Both the position numbers and the translations under genes were made by a program. A DNA stretch of 64,000 bases, from NCBI GenBank assembly GCA_008694505.1, contig VZDJ01000063.1, positions 327,563-391,562 of the forward strand, read 5' to 3'. This DNA is from Cyanoderma ruficeps. Taxonomy: Eukaryota; Chordata; Aves; Passeriformes; Timaliidae. A model generated the notes under the pieces. That model did not search any database. It saw nothing but the letters and a program-made list of their open reading frames with translations, and had not been told where the DNA came from. Below, in pieces: positions 57,301-63,752 of the stretch (within the stretch, counting starts at the first letter, position 1; the number at the start of each line of letters is the position of its first letter).

Positions 57301-60300
57301 GTTTCTCCCCCATATCAAAACTTGCTCAGAGCTCATCAGATCATTTTAGCAGCTCCTTTTTTAGCTGGCAGAAGCCATTTTCTGTAATGAGAATATTATC
57401 TTGGCATCTCTGTGCCGGGTATCTTTGACGTTTCTGAGCTTCAGCTCCTGCAAACCCCACAGAGACAAAAGGAATGAAAATGAAATACTCCGGGGGCAGG
57501 GTGGGCTCTGCTATTTCCCTTTCTGAATGAGGGCTGGGGGAAGAGAGAGGCAGTGGCTTTTCTGAGAGCTCCTGTCCCCTGGACAGTGACAAGGCCACCA
57601 GGTTCGGGTGACGCCAGCACTGATTTTTGGCGCTGTTGAGGTCAAAGAGGGAAGTGATTTGTGGGGCAGGAGCTGTGACTCATCCCCCCCTGACTCCGGG
57701 AGAGCTGATGTGGAACCAGAGGCGCTTCGTGGTTCACAGAACATAATCTCTCACCTAAATATTTACCCTCGGTCTCAGGCGGAGCTTTCTGTCCCCTCCC
57801 CGGCTCTCAGCCAGCCCCACCCTTGTCCTCCCTGCAGCCCCCGATGCTCTTTGGGGCTTTTTGAACCTCCTGCTTCTCTCAGCAGAGCCCTGAGCCCAGA
57901 GATCTCAGTTCAGAGATTTCCTTGTGCTCTTTGGGGCTTTTTGAACCTCCTGCTTCTCTCAGCAGAGCCCTGAGCCCAGAGATCTCAGTTCAGAGATTTC
58001 CTTGTGCTCTTTGGGGCTTTTTGAACCTCCTGCCTCTCTCAGCAGACCCCAAGCCCAGAGATCCCAGTTCAGAGATTTCCTGGTGCTTTTTTAGGGCTTT
58101 TTAACCTCGTGCCTCTCTCAGCAGAACCCCAAGCCCAGTTCAGAGGAGATCTCCTTGATAGCAGAGCAGCTCTCCATGGAAAAGGAGGTGGTTCGGGTCT
58201 GGTTCTGCAACCGGCGCCAGAAGGAAAAGCGGATCAGCTGCCCGATGCCATCCCCCATCAAATCACCCATCTACAACTCCAGACTGGTGAGGGGCCTGGC
58301 CTTCACCCACCTGGGTGGAATCTGGTCCAGAACATTCATTATTATTGAAAACGATCAGATAAAATTGCAACAATTAATTAAGCGATAATTCCGTTTATTG
58401 AAAACAGTTTTGAAAGAAAAGACAAATTTTCCTAGGAGGAATTTATTAGTTTAATTGGTTTAATTGTAGGATAATTTATTCAAATCACGGTGCTGTCCCC
58501 AAAGCTTTTCCCCTTGAGATTGATAAAGCAAATCCTTCCAGAATTAATGGAGTGTGAGGTTTACAGACACTGATCTCAATTCAGCTCCATTTCTGCTGCT
58601 CCACTGAGGAGTTGCTTGGTGACTTTGCCATTTAAAAGCGGCAGGAGCCTCCTCAGTGCTGCCGCACAGGAGTGGGAGGCAGAGTCTGAATATCACCTTG
58701 AAACCTCCCAGCTTTTGGAATTCTCCATCAGAAAGCAGGAAAGCATCACAGGAAGTTTGGACCCCAAAACAAACACTTGGATTCCCACAGCAGGAGCCTG
58801 GGTGAATAATTCCCCTGTGACTGCTGTCCAAGGGGTGCCCTTGCTCATCACCCTCCCTGAACAAAGTGCTGCCCTCAGGAATAATTGCTGATTTGGATGG
58901 CAGCTCCCAAACTGCCAATTGTCACCTGAGAATTAAGCTGCCTGAAGGGGAGATTGGGATATTTTTTGTGCCCCAAACCAGAGGGAGCTGGGAAGTTTCA
59001 GGCTGGAATGCCCAGTCTGAGACATCCAAATCTTGACCATCAATCATAAGTCCCTAAAGAAGATTGGGAATTTTTTTTTTGTGCTGAAAACCAGAGGGAG
59101 CTGGGGAGTTTCAGGCTGAGAATGCCCAGTCTGAGACATCCATCTTTATCTTGAGACTTCCAGAAAGTGTGATTATTTCAGGCCTTTCCATAGATTTAGA
59201 TGGATGTGGAGAGTATCAGGCACACGCAACACTAATTCTGATTTCTTCCCATGGCCTTGCATATGGCAGTGATGTTTCTACCCTGGAACATGACTGGAAA
59301 TACCCATGAGAGCCCCAGACGTGGGTGACGTGTCCCTGGGAGCCAGCACAGCCCACGGGGGCTGGGAAAGGAGTGGCAGGATGTGATTTATCCCACTCTC
59401 AGTGCCAAATGCTCACTGCCTGCCTCTGTTCCTGCCTAGGTCTCTACCTCAGGGTCCTTGGGGCCCCTCTCCGTCAATCCAGTGCACAGCACCATGCCCG
59501 GGACTGGTGAGCCTTGGCCATCCTCCCTTCCCTCCTTTTATCCCTGACTCCTCCATTTTTGGGTCCCATTTGCAGCATGATCTTCATCGGGCCCTTGGCT
59601 TTGGCCAGGGAATGTGCCCCCACACAGCTGGGATAAGAACAGCCCGGCCTTGCTGGCAGCTGGGATACAAAGACAAAAAACACTGGGCAAAATAACATTT
59701 CCAGCAGGATCCTGGGCTGGGCTGTTCAGGTTTGGGGGGCAGGCACAGCTGGGAGCCAAATAAAAGGGTGGGATAGGGTCAGGTCTCTGTGGGGACCCGA
59801 GATTCCCAGATACAGGAACAGGGGACATTCCTGGGGTCCCCCACCTTCCCCAGGGCAGGGGATCAGAGAGGCAGGGGATGGGCACCGGGATGGGGATGTT
59901 TGGGCAGGAGGAGGAGGAGAGCCCAGGCTCACTGTGCTCTGTCCCACACAGTGGCATCCTCGTGTTCCCCAGGGAACTCCAGCAGAGTTTTTAAAACCTG
60001 CTTCCTCTCTGAGCAGAACCCCGAGCCCAGAGATCTCAGTTCAGAGATCTCCTTGTCCTTTCTGGGTCTTTTTTAACCTCCTGCCTCTCTCAGCAGAGCT
60101 CCCCAGCCCAATCCAGAGATCTCCTTGTTCTTTTTGGGTTTGTTTTTTTTTAATCTCCTGCCTCTCTCAGCAGAGGTCCCAAGACTCAGAGAAGGCACAG
60201 GGCAGGCACAGGGGTGAGGTGGGGATGTTTGGGCAGGAGGAGGTGCCACCCTCACTGTGCTCTGTCCCCCACAGTGACATCCTCGTGCTCCCCAGGGAAC

Positions 60301-62170
60301 TCCAGCCGGCCCTCGTCCCCTGGCAGTGCCCTCCATGCCAGCAGCCCTGGCACAGCCCAGAGCAACTCCAAAGCTGCCATGAACTCCTCTGGCTTCAACT
60401 CTTCAGGGTAAGGCACAGCTCACAAAAAAAAACCAACCCCAAACCAACCCAGAGCACTGGGGGCTGGGGGAGAACACTGGGATCTCCAGGAAGAGCAGGA
60501 AAGCTCTTGGAGATTCCAGCAATGTGGAGAGTTCCTGTGTGACCTCTCAGGGACAGGGTGGGGTTGTTGGGGTGTCCTGTGCAGGGACAGAAATTGGATT
60601 TGGTGACCCTGGTGGGTCCCTTCCAGGATATTCTGTGATTCTTGGGATGTGGCTCTTTTTCTGCTTGAAAATCAAGTTTTGCCTGAACAATTGTGCTGGT
60701 TAAAAAAGAAAAAAAATTAAAAAAAAAAGCCCCAAAGTGATTAGAAACACCGTCCTGACCTGACTCCCGTGTGAAGGAAGCAGAGGAAGGTTTATTTTGC
60801 TGTTCCTGGTCGGATAATCCCCTCCACAGGCAGTTTTCTCTCCTGCAGTGGCACCCACAGAGCTCTGCTGTGAGCAGCTCTTCCACAGTGGCAAAACAAA
60901 GATTATTTTTTACCTCTGCCCTGCCTTTCCAGGCTGCAAAAGCATTAAACCCGACAGAGAGGGCTCAGAGCCCTGCTGGTTATTCCCCTGGGGGCTCTCT
61001 GCCCTCGTGATTTCTGCTGCATCACCTCGAGGATGCTGACTTAGGAGGGGGTTACCAAGTGCCATGAATCCCCTTCCTCTTATTTTGTCCCTGCAACAAA
61101 GGATTTGTTGCTTGGAGTGAGGTTTTGTTGTACAGGCAGGGATTGGAAAACATCAGAGAACGTTTCTTTTTTTTTTTTTAGTAAAATAATTTTCTTTCAA
61201 AATGTTTTGACCCAAAAAAANNNNNNNNNNNNNNNNNNNNNNNNNNNNNNNNNNNNNNNNNNNNNNNNNNNNNNNNNNNNNNNNNNNNNNNNNNNNNNNN
61301 NNNNNNNNNNNNNNNNNNNNNNNNNNNNNNNNNNNNNNNNNNNNNNNNNNNNNATGAAACTTTTTTCCAACGAAATCTCTTGTGATTAATAAAAGAAAAA
61401 GAAAAAGGCCAGGTAGCAGCTGAAGATCATGTTTAGAAACAAGGGGGGTTGCTGTGATGCAACACTAATTCTGATTCCTTGGAAATGGGATATTTCATGG
61501 ATATTTCATGGCCTTGGATATGGGAATGGTGCTTTTACACTGGAATATGAACGGGAATACCCAGGAGAGCCACCCAGCCATGGGTGACGTGTCCCTGGGG
61601 GCCAGCACTGCCCACAGGGGCTGGGAATTACCCACCCCCAGTGCCAACCACTCACTGCCCCTGGAATATCCTGCAGGATGAGTGTCGCTGTAGGACACGA
61701 AAGAAACATGAGGGACTCCAAATATTTCAGAAGGCAAAGAGCAGAGAAAAAAGGCTTTATTGTCTAATTCTTACTGCCTTTTATAAGGTGTTCCCACACA
61801 GACTGAACATGGTTGGTGAATAGGACAGCAAAACACCACCTGGAGAAAGATTGTTCTGAGAAAGGAGAGTTGTTTGCCAAGATTGTTTTGAGAAGGTTTC
61901 TTGAGAAATTTCTCCTTGGGAAAAAGTTGGCAGCTGCTGGCAGGCTGAAATCTCTCAGACCCAGAAATATCAGGCTGAAATCCCTCAGACCCAGAAATAT
62001 CAGGCTGAAATCTCTCAGACCCAGAAATAATCAGGCCCACAGATGTGCTGAGCCAAAGTCGGGTTGGAGGGGGAAGTCAGGACAGTTTTCACTCTGAGGT
62101 GAGACTTTTGTCGTTCCATGTCACCCACAGCTCCTGGTACCGATGGAACCAGCCCACCTACCTCCACTGA
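21277..62170 (+). CDS. POU2F3: POU2F3 (Oct-11/Skn-1a), POU class II transcription factor, whole gene
   Basis: Thirteen coding exons join with matching phases to give 428 residues; I recall 436 in human. Coordinates: 21277-21304, 26125-26193, 36895-36929, 49163-49267, 50654-50756, 53934-54016, 54144-54326, 55193-55334, 56571-56707, 58125-58286, 59440-59506, 60275-60407, 62131-62170. Residues about 80-141 are glutamine- and leucine-rich ([19 protein letters not shown]), a likely activation region. The POU-specific domain spans about 176-250 ([20 protein letters not shown]). The POU homeodomain spans 273-332, with recognition-helix residues WFCNRRQ at 321-327. A Ser-rich tail ends [13 protein letters not shown]. 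The family binds the octamer ATGCAAAT in the nucleus. Mammalian POU2F3 drives keratinocyte differentiation and specifies tuft and taste receptor cells, working with OCA-type coactivators. The homeodomain start [20 protein letters not shown] and the N-terminus MVNLES with VEPG separate it from POU2F1 and POU2F2. The frame is intact. Confidence 0.97.
21904..22077 (+). repeat. 24-bp minisatellite in POU2F3 intron 1
   Basis: About seven units of GGAGCAATCCCTGCCCCAGC plus CCCC, with T/G and A/G variants. The 24-bp period keeps several frames open on both strands, which explains repetitive spurious open frames here. Confidence 0.9.
25157..25210 (+). promoter_or_regulatory. Twin octamers flanking an inverted CCAAT box
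   Basis: Perfect ATGCAAAT at 25157-25164 and again at 25203-25210, same orientation, 46 bp apart. GGGATTGGCTG, an inverted CCAAT box, lies between them. This is a candidate intronic enhancer or alternative promoter about 0.9 kb before exon 2. Confidence 0.45.
25445..25498 (+). CDS. POU2F3: Candidate alternative cassette exon of POU2F3
   Basis: A strong acceptor (ACCTTTTTTTGCAG, AG at 25443-25444) precedes 54 open bases followed by AAGG/GTAAAT. Insertion between exons 1 and 2 would keep the phase (1 to 1) and add 18 residues ([18 protein letters not shown]) without a stop. The donor lacks G at +5, and I know of no matching exon in other species, so this is a prediction only. Confidence 0.25.
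26125..26193 (+). CDS. POU2F3: POU2F3 coding exon 2
   Basis: [19 protein letters not shown] to QVEP plus one base. The acceptor is CCTTTTTTGCAG and the donor is CCAG/GTAAGG. It runs from phase 1 to phase 1. Confidence 0.93.
26768..26910 (+). repeat. Three-copy direct repeat
   Basis: Three units of roughly 60 bp share GTGAGCACTGATTCCTGCCA and GGAGATCCTTT with small changes. No function is evident. Confidence 0.85.
29211..29415 (+). repeat. 103-bp tandem duplication
   Basis: Two copies of a segment beginning CCTTCCCCATCACCCCGGGG and ending CAGCCTTGGCA lie head to tail and differ at a few bases, suggesting a recent duplication. Confidence 0.9.
29925..30050 (+). repeat. G-rich, G-quadruplex-capable stretch
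   Basis: Repeated runs of three to seven G (for example CTGGGGGGGATGTGGGGGGC) on the + strand meet the simple G-run pattern for quadruplexes. It lies directly upstream of a CR1 copy. Confidence 0.5.
30050..30290 (+). mobile_element. CR1 LINE 3' region
   Basis: The order GGAAGTTGAGGTTGGATG, AGAAAGGGTGATGAAGTG, then GACTGGATGTGGCACTC and GTCTCTTCCCACCTGG matches the 3' portion of avian CR1 elements in forward orientation. The reading frame is decayed. Confidence 0.85.
30405..30665 (-). mobile_element. CR1 LINE 3' region, reverse
   Basis: Begins with CATCACAGAATGTCCTGAGC and GGACCCACAGGATCATCCAG and continues to AACCTCCCCTGACGCAGCTC, the reverse complement of a CR1 3' segment. It sits only about 120 bp from a forward CR1 copy, giving a tail-to-tail arrangement. 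Confidence 0.8.
31676..31833. promoter_or_regulatory. Candidate enhancer: X-box, octamer and PORE-like palindrome
   Basis: GGTTGCTATGGCAACC at 31676-31691 is a perfect inverted repeat of the RFX X-box type. ATTTGCAT, a perfect octamer, follows at 31705-31712. ATTTGAAATTCAAAT at 31819-31833 is a 7+1+7 palindrome one base away from the PORE sequence ATTTGAAATGCAAAT, which binds Oct-factor dimers. The clustering in an intron of an Oct-factor gene suggests a regulatory element; binding is not shown. Confidence 0.5.
36895..36929 (+). CDS. POU2F3: POU2F3 coding exon 3
   Basis: A 35-base exon encoding [11 protein letters not shown] after completing a Gly codon. The acceptor is GTTTCGTTGTAG and the donor is CAG/GTAAGA. 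It corresponds to [11 protein letters not shown] as I recall it in human. Confidence 0.93.
37004..37072 (+). repeat. 35-bp tandem duplication
   Basis: Two copies of GCTGCAAAGAGATAAAAACT followed by GTTTGGTC; the second copy differs by one base at its end. Confidence 0.9.
37735..37860 (+). mobile_element. CR1 LINE 3' tail
   Basis: GTCCAAGGCCAGGTTGGAGC, then GATAGTGGAAGGTGTCCCTG, then GGTTCCTTCCAGCCCAAACC and a degenerate ATTCTG-like end identify a forward CR1 terminus. Confidence 0.85.
38955..39020. repeat. AT-rich inverted repeat with 17-bp perfect arms
   Basis: The arm ATTTAAAATAATAATTA at 38955-38971 pairs perfectly with TAATTATTATTTTAAAT at 39004-39020 across a 32-base loop. The loop and arms contain several TAATTA homeodomain-type words. 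Confidence 0.85.
46340..46425 (-). mobile_element. CR1 LINE 3' tail, reverse
   Basis: TGGAATTGTTTGGGTTGGGT, then CATTCCAACCCCTTGCC and TTCCACCAGATTGGGTTGC form the reverse complement of a CR1 end. Confidence 0.75.
49163..49267 (+). CDS. POU2F3: POU2F3 coding exon 4
   Basis: 35 codons, [18 protein letters not shown] to MMPGSQIAG, phase 0 at both ends. The acceptor is GCTCTTTTGCAG and the donor is GGG/GTGAGT. Confidence 0.94.
49379..49705 (+). repeat. Three-copy repeat of about 110 bp after exon 4
   Basis: Units start with TTGGAAAAGTGAATCCTCAT, pass through GTGGGTTCAAGGGTAGACTG and end with GATTTGCTCTGAGGGTTTG. The first unit is the most diverged. Confidence 0.9.
50264..50577 (+). repeat. Duplicated segment of about 190 bp before exon 5
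   Basis: Two copies share GACTTTTCCAGGGAAAAGCA (GTTAACTTTTCC in copy 1), ACAGTTCTCCACATGGATGT and AACTTTTGGACCTG, then CTCTCCAGCCCCCAAAT. Confidence 0.9.
50654..50756 (+). CDS. POU2F3: POU2F3 coding exon 5
   Basis: [19 protein letters not shown] to SQAGQQ plus one base, donor CAAG/GTAAGA, acceptor TTTTTTCTGTAG. Rich in Gln and Leu, typical of POU2F activation regions. Confidence 0.95.
50757..53933. other. POU2F3 intron 5
   Basis: 3.2 kb. It starts almost at once with an LTR-like element (50790-51135). It also has an octamer at 52245-52252, a (GA)n run near 52981-52998 and a long AT-rich part (about 52900-53560) with no identified content. Confidence 0.6.
50790..51135 (-). mobile_element. 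LTR-like element in POU2F3 intron 5 (approximate bounds)
   Basis: Shares GGTCCATTTGCATATTGGGG and a CAATTCCAGCTCCAGG-type block with the element in OAF intron 2, and CAGAGGCCAGACA plus TTTATTGAAGGGCC with a copy at 55690. AATAAA reads on the minus strand (50847-50852). It begins within about 60 bp of the exon 5 donor. Ends and duplications of the target site were not resolved. Confidence 0.6.
53934..54016 (+). CDS. POU2F3: POU2F3 coding exon 6
   Basis: Completes an Ala codon, then [19 protein letters not shown] to PSLASQ. The acceptor is CCTCCCCCAG and the donor is CAG/GTAAGA. The following intron is only 127 bp. Confidence 0.95.
54144..54326 (+). CDS. POU2F3: POU2F3 coding exon 7 (POU-specific domain, first part)
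   Basis: 61 codons from [20 protein letters not shown] to KLGFTQ. The POU-specific domain begins at about residue 176 with [20 protein letters not shown]. Donor is CAG/GTGAAG. Confidence 0.97.
54506..54837 (-). mobile_element. Solo LTR of an endogenous retrovirus, 6-bp TSD
   Basis: 332 bp from TGTCACTGTAGG to CCCACA, so on the minus strand it starts TGTGGG and ends in ACA. It is bordered by GGGGGC at 54500-54505 and GGGGGC at 54838-54843, a perfect 6-bp target-site duplication. On the minus strand it shows CTTATAAAAGGC (TATA-like) followed by GACAATAAAGCC (poly(A) signal). No internal retroviral genes are present. The 6-bp duplication favours a class II (ERVK-like) origin. It is about 180 bp past the exon 7 donor. 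Confidence 0.85.
54930..55135 (+). mobile_element. CR1 LINE 3' fragment
   Basis: GGAAGAAATTCTTCACTGCA, then AGGAGGTGGAGGAGTCACTG, then GTGGCACTCAGTGCCACGCT and GGTCGTTTCCAGGC follow the standard CR1 order. A poly(A) run interrupts it near 55008. It ends about 60 bp before exon 8. Confidence 0.85.
55193..55334 (+). CDS. POU2F3: POU2F3 coding exon 8 (POU-specific domain, second part)
   Basis: [19 protein letters not shown] to LLEKWLSDA plus one base. It contains the DNA-contacting [12 protein letters not shown] helix of the POU-specific domain. The donor is GCAG/GTAGGT. Confidence 0.97.
55345..55960. mobile_element. Nested LTR-like sequences in POU2F3 intron 8
   Basis: From about 55690 the sequence repeats the CAGAGGCCAGACA and TTTATTGAAGGGCC blocks of the element at 50790. 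The preceding AT-rich part (55435-55640, with CCAATAAACAACC) looks like a different, older insert. Bounds and families are uncertain. Confidence 0.45.
55961..56570. other. POU2F3 intron 8, remainder
   Basis: No exon, CR1 tail or tandem repeat recognised. It ends in a good polypyrimidine tract before exon 9. Confidence 0.6.
56571..56707 (+). CDS. POU2F3: POU2F3 coding exon 9 (linker and homeodomain start)
   Basis: Completes a Glu codon, then [20 protein letters not shown] and [20 protein letters not shown] to FQD. The donor is GAT/GTGAGG, a non-G last exon base. The homeodomain begins at about residue 273. Confidence 0.96.
56800..56950 (+). repeat. 70-bp direct duplication in intron 9
   Basis: Two adjacent copies of ATTTGACAGCAAGTTAGAAA, then AACAGGAAAAGTGTCAAA and CCAAAGAAATTCCC, with about ten differences. 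Confidence 0.85.
57845..58083 (+). repeat. Three tandem copies of the exon 10 acceptor region
   Basis: Units of 80 bp start at 57845, 57925 and 58005 and lead into the real exon 10. Each carries TTTTTGAACCTCCTGC, CTCTCAGCAG and a degenerate copy of the first codons of exon 10 (AGCCCAG...GTTCAGAGATTTCC). The pseudo-acceptor AGs end at 57885, 57965 and 58045; the real one ends at 58124. Confidence 0.92.
58125..58286 (+). CDS. POU2F3: POU2F3 coding exon 10 (homeodomain, main part)
   Basis: 54 codons, [20 protein letters not shown] to SPIYNSRL. It contains the recognition helix with [10 protein letters not shown]. The acceptor CTCTCTCAGCAG is the last of a series of four similar acceptors. The donor is CTG/GTGAGG. 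Confidence 0.97.
58287..59439. other. POU2F3 intron 10
   Basis: Contains a 120-bp direct duplication (58935-59160). Its last 230 bp recur in intron 12. No extra exon recognised. Confidence 0.6.
58935..59160 (+). repeat. 120-bp direct duplication in intron 10
   Basis: Two copies share AGATTGGGA, ACCAGAGGGAGCTGGGAAGT, TTCAGGCTG and GAATGCCCAGTCTGAGACAT, separated by a short unique stretch. Confidence 0.9.
59440..59506 (+). CDS. POU2F3: POU2F3 coding exon 11
   Basis: [20 protein letters not shown] to GT plus one base. The acceptor is TTCCTGCCTAG and the donor is ACTG/GTGAGC. Ser/Pro-rich tail. Confidence 0.94.
59925..60180 (+). repeat. Intron 11 module: exon 12-like acceptor plus three exon 10-like acceptors
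   Basis: At 59931-59985, CACTGTGCTCTGTCCCACAC, then AGTGGCATCCTCGTG and CCAGGGAACTCCAGC, closely copies the real exon 12 boundary at 60252-60305. It is followed by three exon 10-type units whose pseudo-acceptor AGs end at 60016, 60096 and 60173, spaced about 80 bp like the series at 57845. Confidence 0.9.
60275..60407 (+). CDS. POU2F3: POU2F3 coding exon 12
   Basis: Completes a Val codon, then [20 protein letters not shown] to GFNSS plus two bases. The acceptor is TGTCCCCCACAG and the donor is CAGG/GTAAGG. Ser-rich transactivation tail. Confidence 0.94.
60545..60650 (+). mobile_element. CR1 LINE 3' tail
   Basis: GAAATTGGATTTGGTGACCC, then GGTGGGTCCCTTCCAGGATA and TTCTGTGATTCTTGG form a CR1 terminus in forward orientation. 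Confidence 0.75.
61221..61353. other. Assembly gap of 133 N
   Basis: Unknown bases in intron 12, flanked by A- and T-rich homopolymers. It lies between coding exons 12 and 13 and removes no expected coding sequence. Confidence 0.99.
61450..61682 (+). repeat. Copy of the exon 11 upstream flank in intron 12
   Basis: GCAACACTAATTCTGATT, CCATGGGTGACGTGTCCCTG and CAGTGCCAACCACTCACTGC match 59228-59425 in order and orientation, with changes. Exon 11 itself is not part of the copy, which ends where the solo LTR begins. Confidence 0.88.
61683..62041 (-). mobile_element. Second solo LTR of the same family, with internal triplication
   Basis: Closely similar along its length to the LTR at 54506, same minus orientation, from TGTCGCTGTAGG to GCCCACA. 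Flanks are GATGAG (61677-61682) and GATGTG (62042-62047), a 6-bp duplication with one change. A 30-bp block containing GCTGAAATCTCTCAGACCC occurs three times near 61953-62035 but only once in the other copy. It ends 89 bp before exon 13. Confidence 0.85.
62131..62170 (+). CDS. POU2F3: POU2F3 coding exon 13 with stop
   Basis: Completes a Gly codon, then [12 protein letters not shown] and TGA at 62168-62170. The C-terminus resembles the mammalian WYRWN...TYLH ending. The acceptor is CACCCACAG. Confidence 0.94.
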
Positions 62171-63675
62171 GACGTGCTGCAGCGAGGGCAAGAGCAGCTC
62201 TGCCTCCAGGCCGTGCACCCACCGCGAGGCCTGGGGCCTTCCAGTGCCTTCCACCGCCGCCTCACGCCCGGAGCCCCCGGCAGTGGGGCTGTGCAGGGAC
62301 TCAAACTGCAGCCCAGCCCTTTCCCCGACCCCACAGTGACATTCAGCCTGTTCCCCCAGCCCCACAGTGACATTGTCCCCTTCCCCAAGCCTCTCACAGT
62401 GCCACCGTCCCTGCAGGGCTTCGCCGTCCTCGCATGGCTCCTCCGCTTGCAGCTCCGCATCCTCCCGGGCAGGGTTCCTGTGTCAGGACTCTCCTCTCTT
62501 TCTCTCTTTTGCTCTTTTTCTCTGTCCCCATCCCGTCCCAGAGGTCCCCAAAAGGAAGGAGGGTCCCTCCTGCTGTTCCTGTCACGCACAGCCCCCAAAC
62601 TGAGCCGAGGTTTGAGTTCATTTCACCGCAGCCCCGTGGCCGGGTGGGAGCCTTGGTGTTCCCCAGGCTCCCCATCCACTTGCTTTGCGCCTCCTGCTCC
62701 CTTTCTAAAGGTGCTTTTTGTTTTTTTTCTTCCCTTTTTTTTTGTTTTTAATTAAGTATTTTAGAGTCCTCTTATTTTTTCCTTTAAAAAAAAAAAACAA
62801 CAAACAAACGACCGAAAAAAAAATTAGTCTTTTGCAAAACTCGTGTCCAGGTCTTGTTATTGCTGAAAACCTTGGGGGAAATTGTGATTTGTGTTGATTT
62901 GGTGGGATGAGGGTGAGTCTTGACCTTCTCTTTTTTATTTCTTTTCCTCTTTTTTGGGTTTTATCTGATACCAAATAATAAGCTATTATTGAGGTCTTTG
63001 AGCTCAAAGGAATTGATTTTCCATTCTCTGTTTTGCTGTTCACGTAGTATTGCTTGAGGTTGGTGTGTGCAAGTGTTTGTGAATTCCATGGGATCCCAAA
63101 GGAAAAGTCAATTTGCACAGCCTACCACCAGGAAAATTGTGGTTACAATTCCACTCTCATTTTTCCTTTATTTTTAATTCATTTTGGCTGGTATGGATAT
63201 TTAAAGATTAGCAGATTTAAACACTGATCTGAACCTTTGGGCCGCTCTGTTTGATTTCACCTCCTGCATGACCTTGGAGAAAGGACTTGGCCCCTGATAG
63301 GCAATGGTGATGAAAATCCTGTTTCCTTCTCCCAGTGCTCAATTTGTGCCAAACAGCAGAGTTTAGGGAGTGATGAACATCACAGCTGATTCTCCTGCTG
63401 CCCAGGATATTTATTAACCCAGCTGTAGTTTCCAGCTTCTTTATACTGTGAAAATCTCAAATTATTTCATAGATTATCAGCCATTATTCCAACAGTGAGC
63501 AGTGATTGTCTTCATAACCTCGGCCTTACCCAGGAATTCCTGAATTATCACCTGGGAGCTGAGCTGTAATTTGTGTTTTGCCTGCACAGTCAGGTGACTT
63601 GCTCCAGACTTGCAGAGGTTTGTGAGCCTCTTGGTCAAAAGGGATCAAAAATAAAATTAAATCAGCTATTTCCAA
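62171..63675 (+). other. POU2F3: Probable POU2F3 3' untranslated region
   Basis: No other gene signature follows the stop until the first AATAAA. The stretch includes T-rich and A-rich runs at 62715-62825. The end is inferred from the poly(A) signal. Confidence 0.5.
63650..63655 (+). terminator. POU2F3: Candidate poly(A) signal of POU2F3
   Basis: AATAAA with ATTAAA a few bases downstream. This is the first canonical signal I found after the stop codon, about 1.5 kb away. Confidence 0.5.
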
Positions 63676-63752
63676 TAATCTATTTACAATTTACTGTACA
63701 CTCAAATGCTCTTAGAGCCTTGAGAAGATACATTAAGACCCAAATCTGGCTT

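Noticed and set aside
57608..58104. Open frames through the exon 10-like repeats
   Set aside because: They arise from tandem splice-acceptor copies. The frame does not match the homeodomain reading and has no start context.
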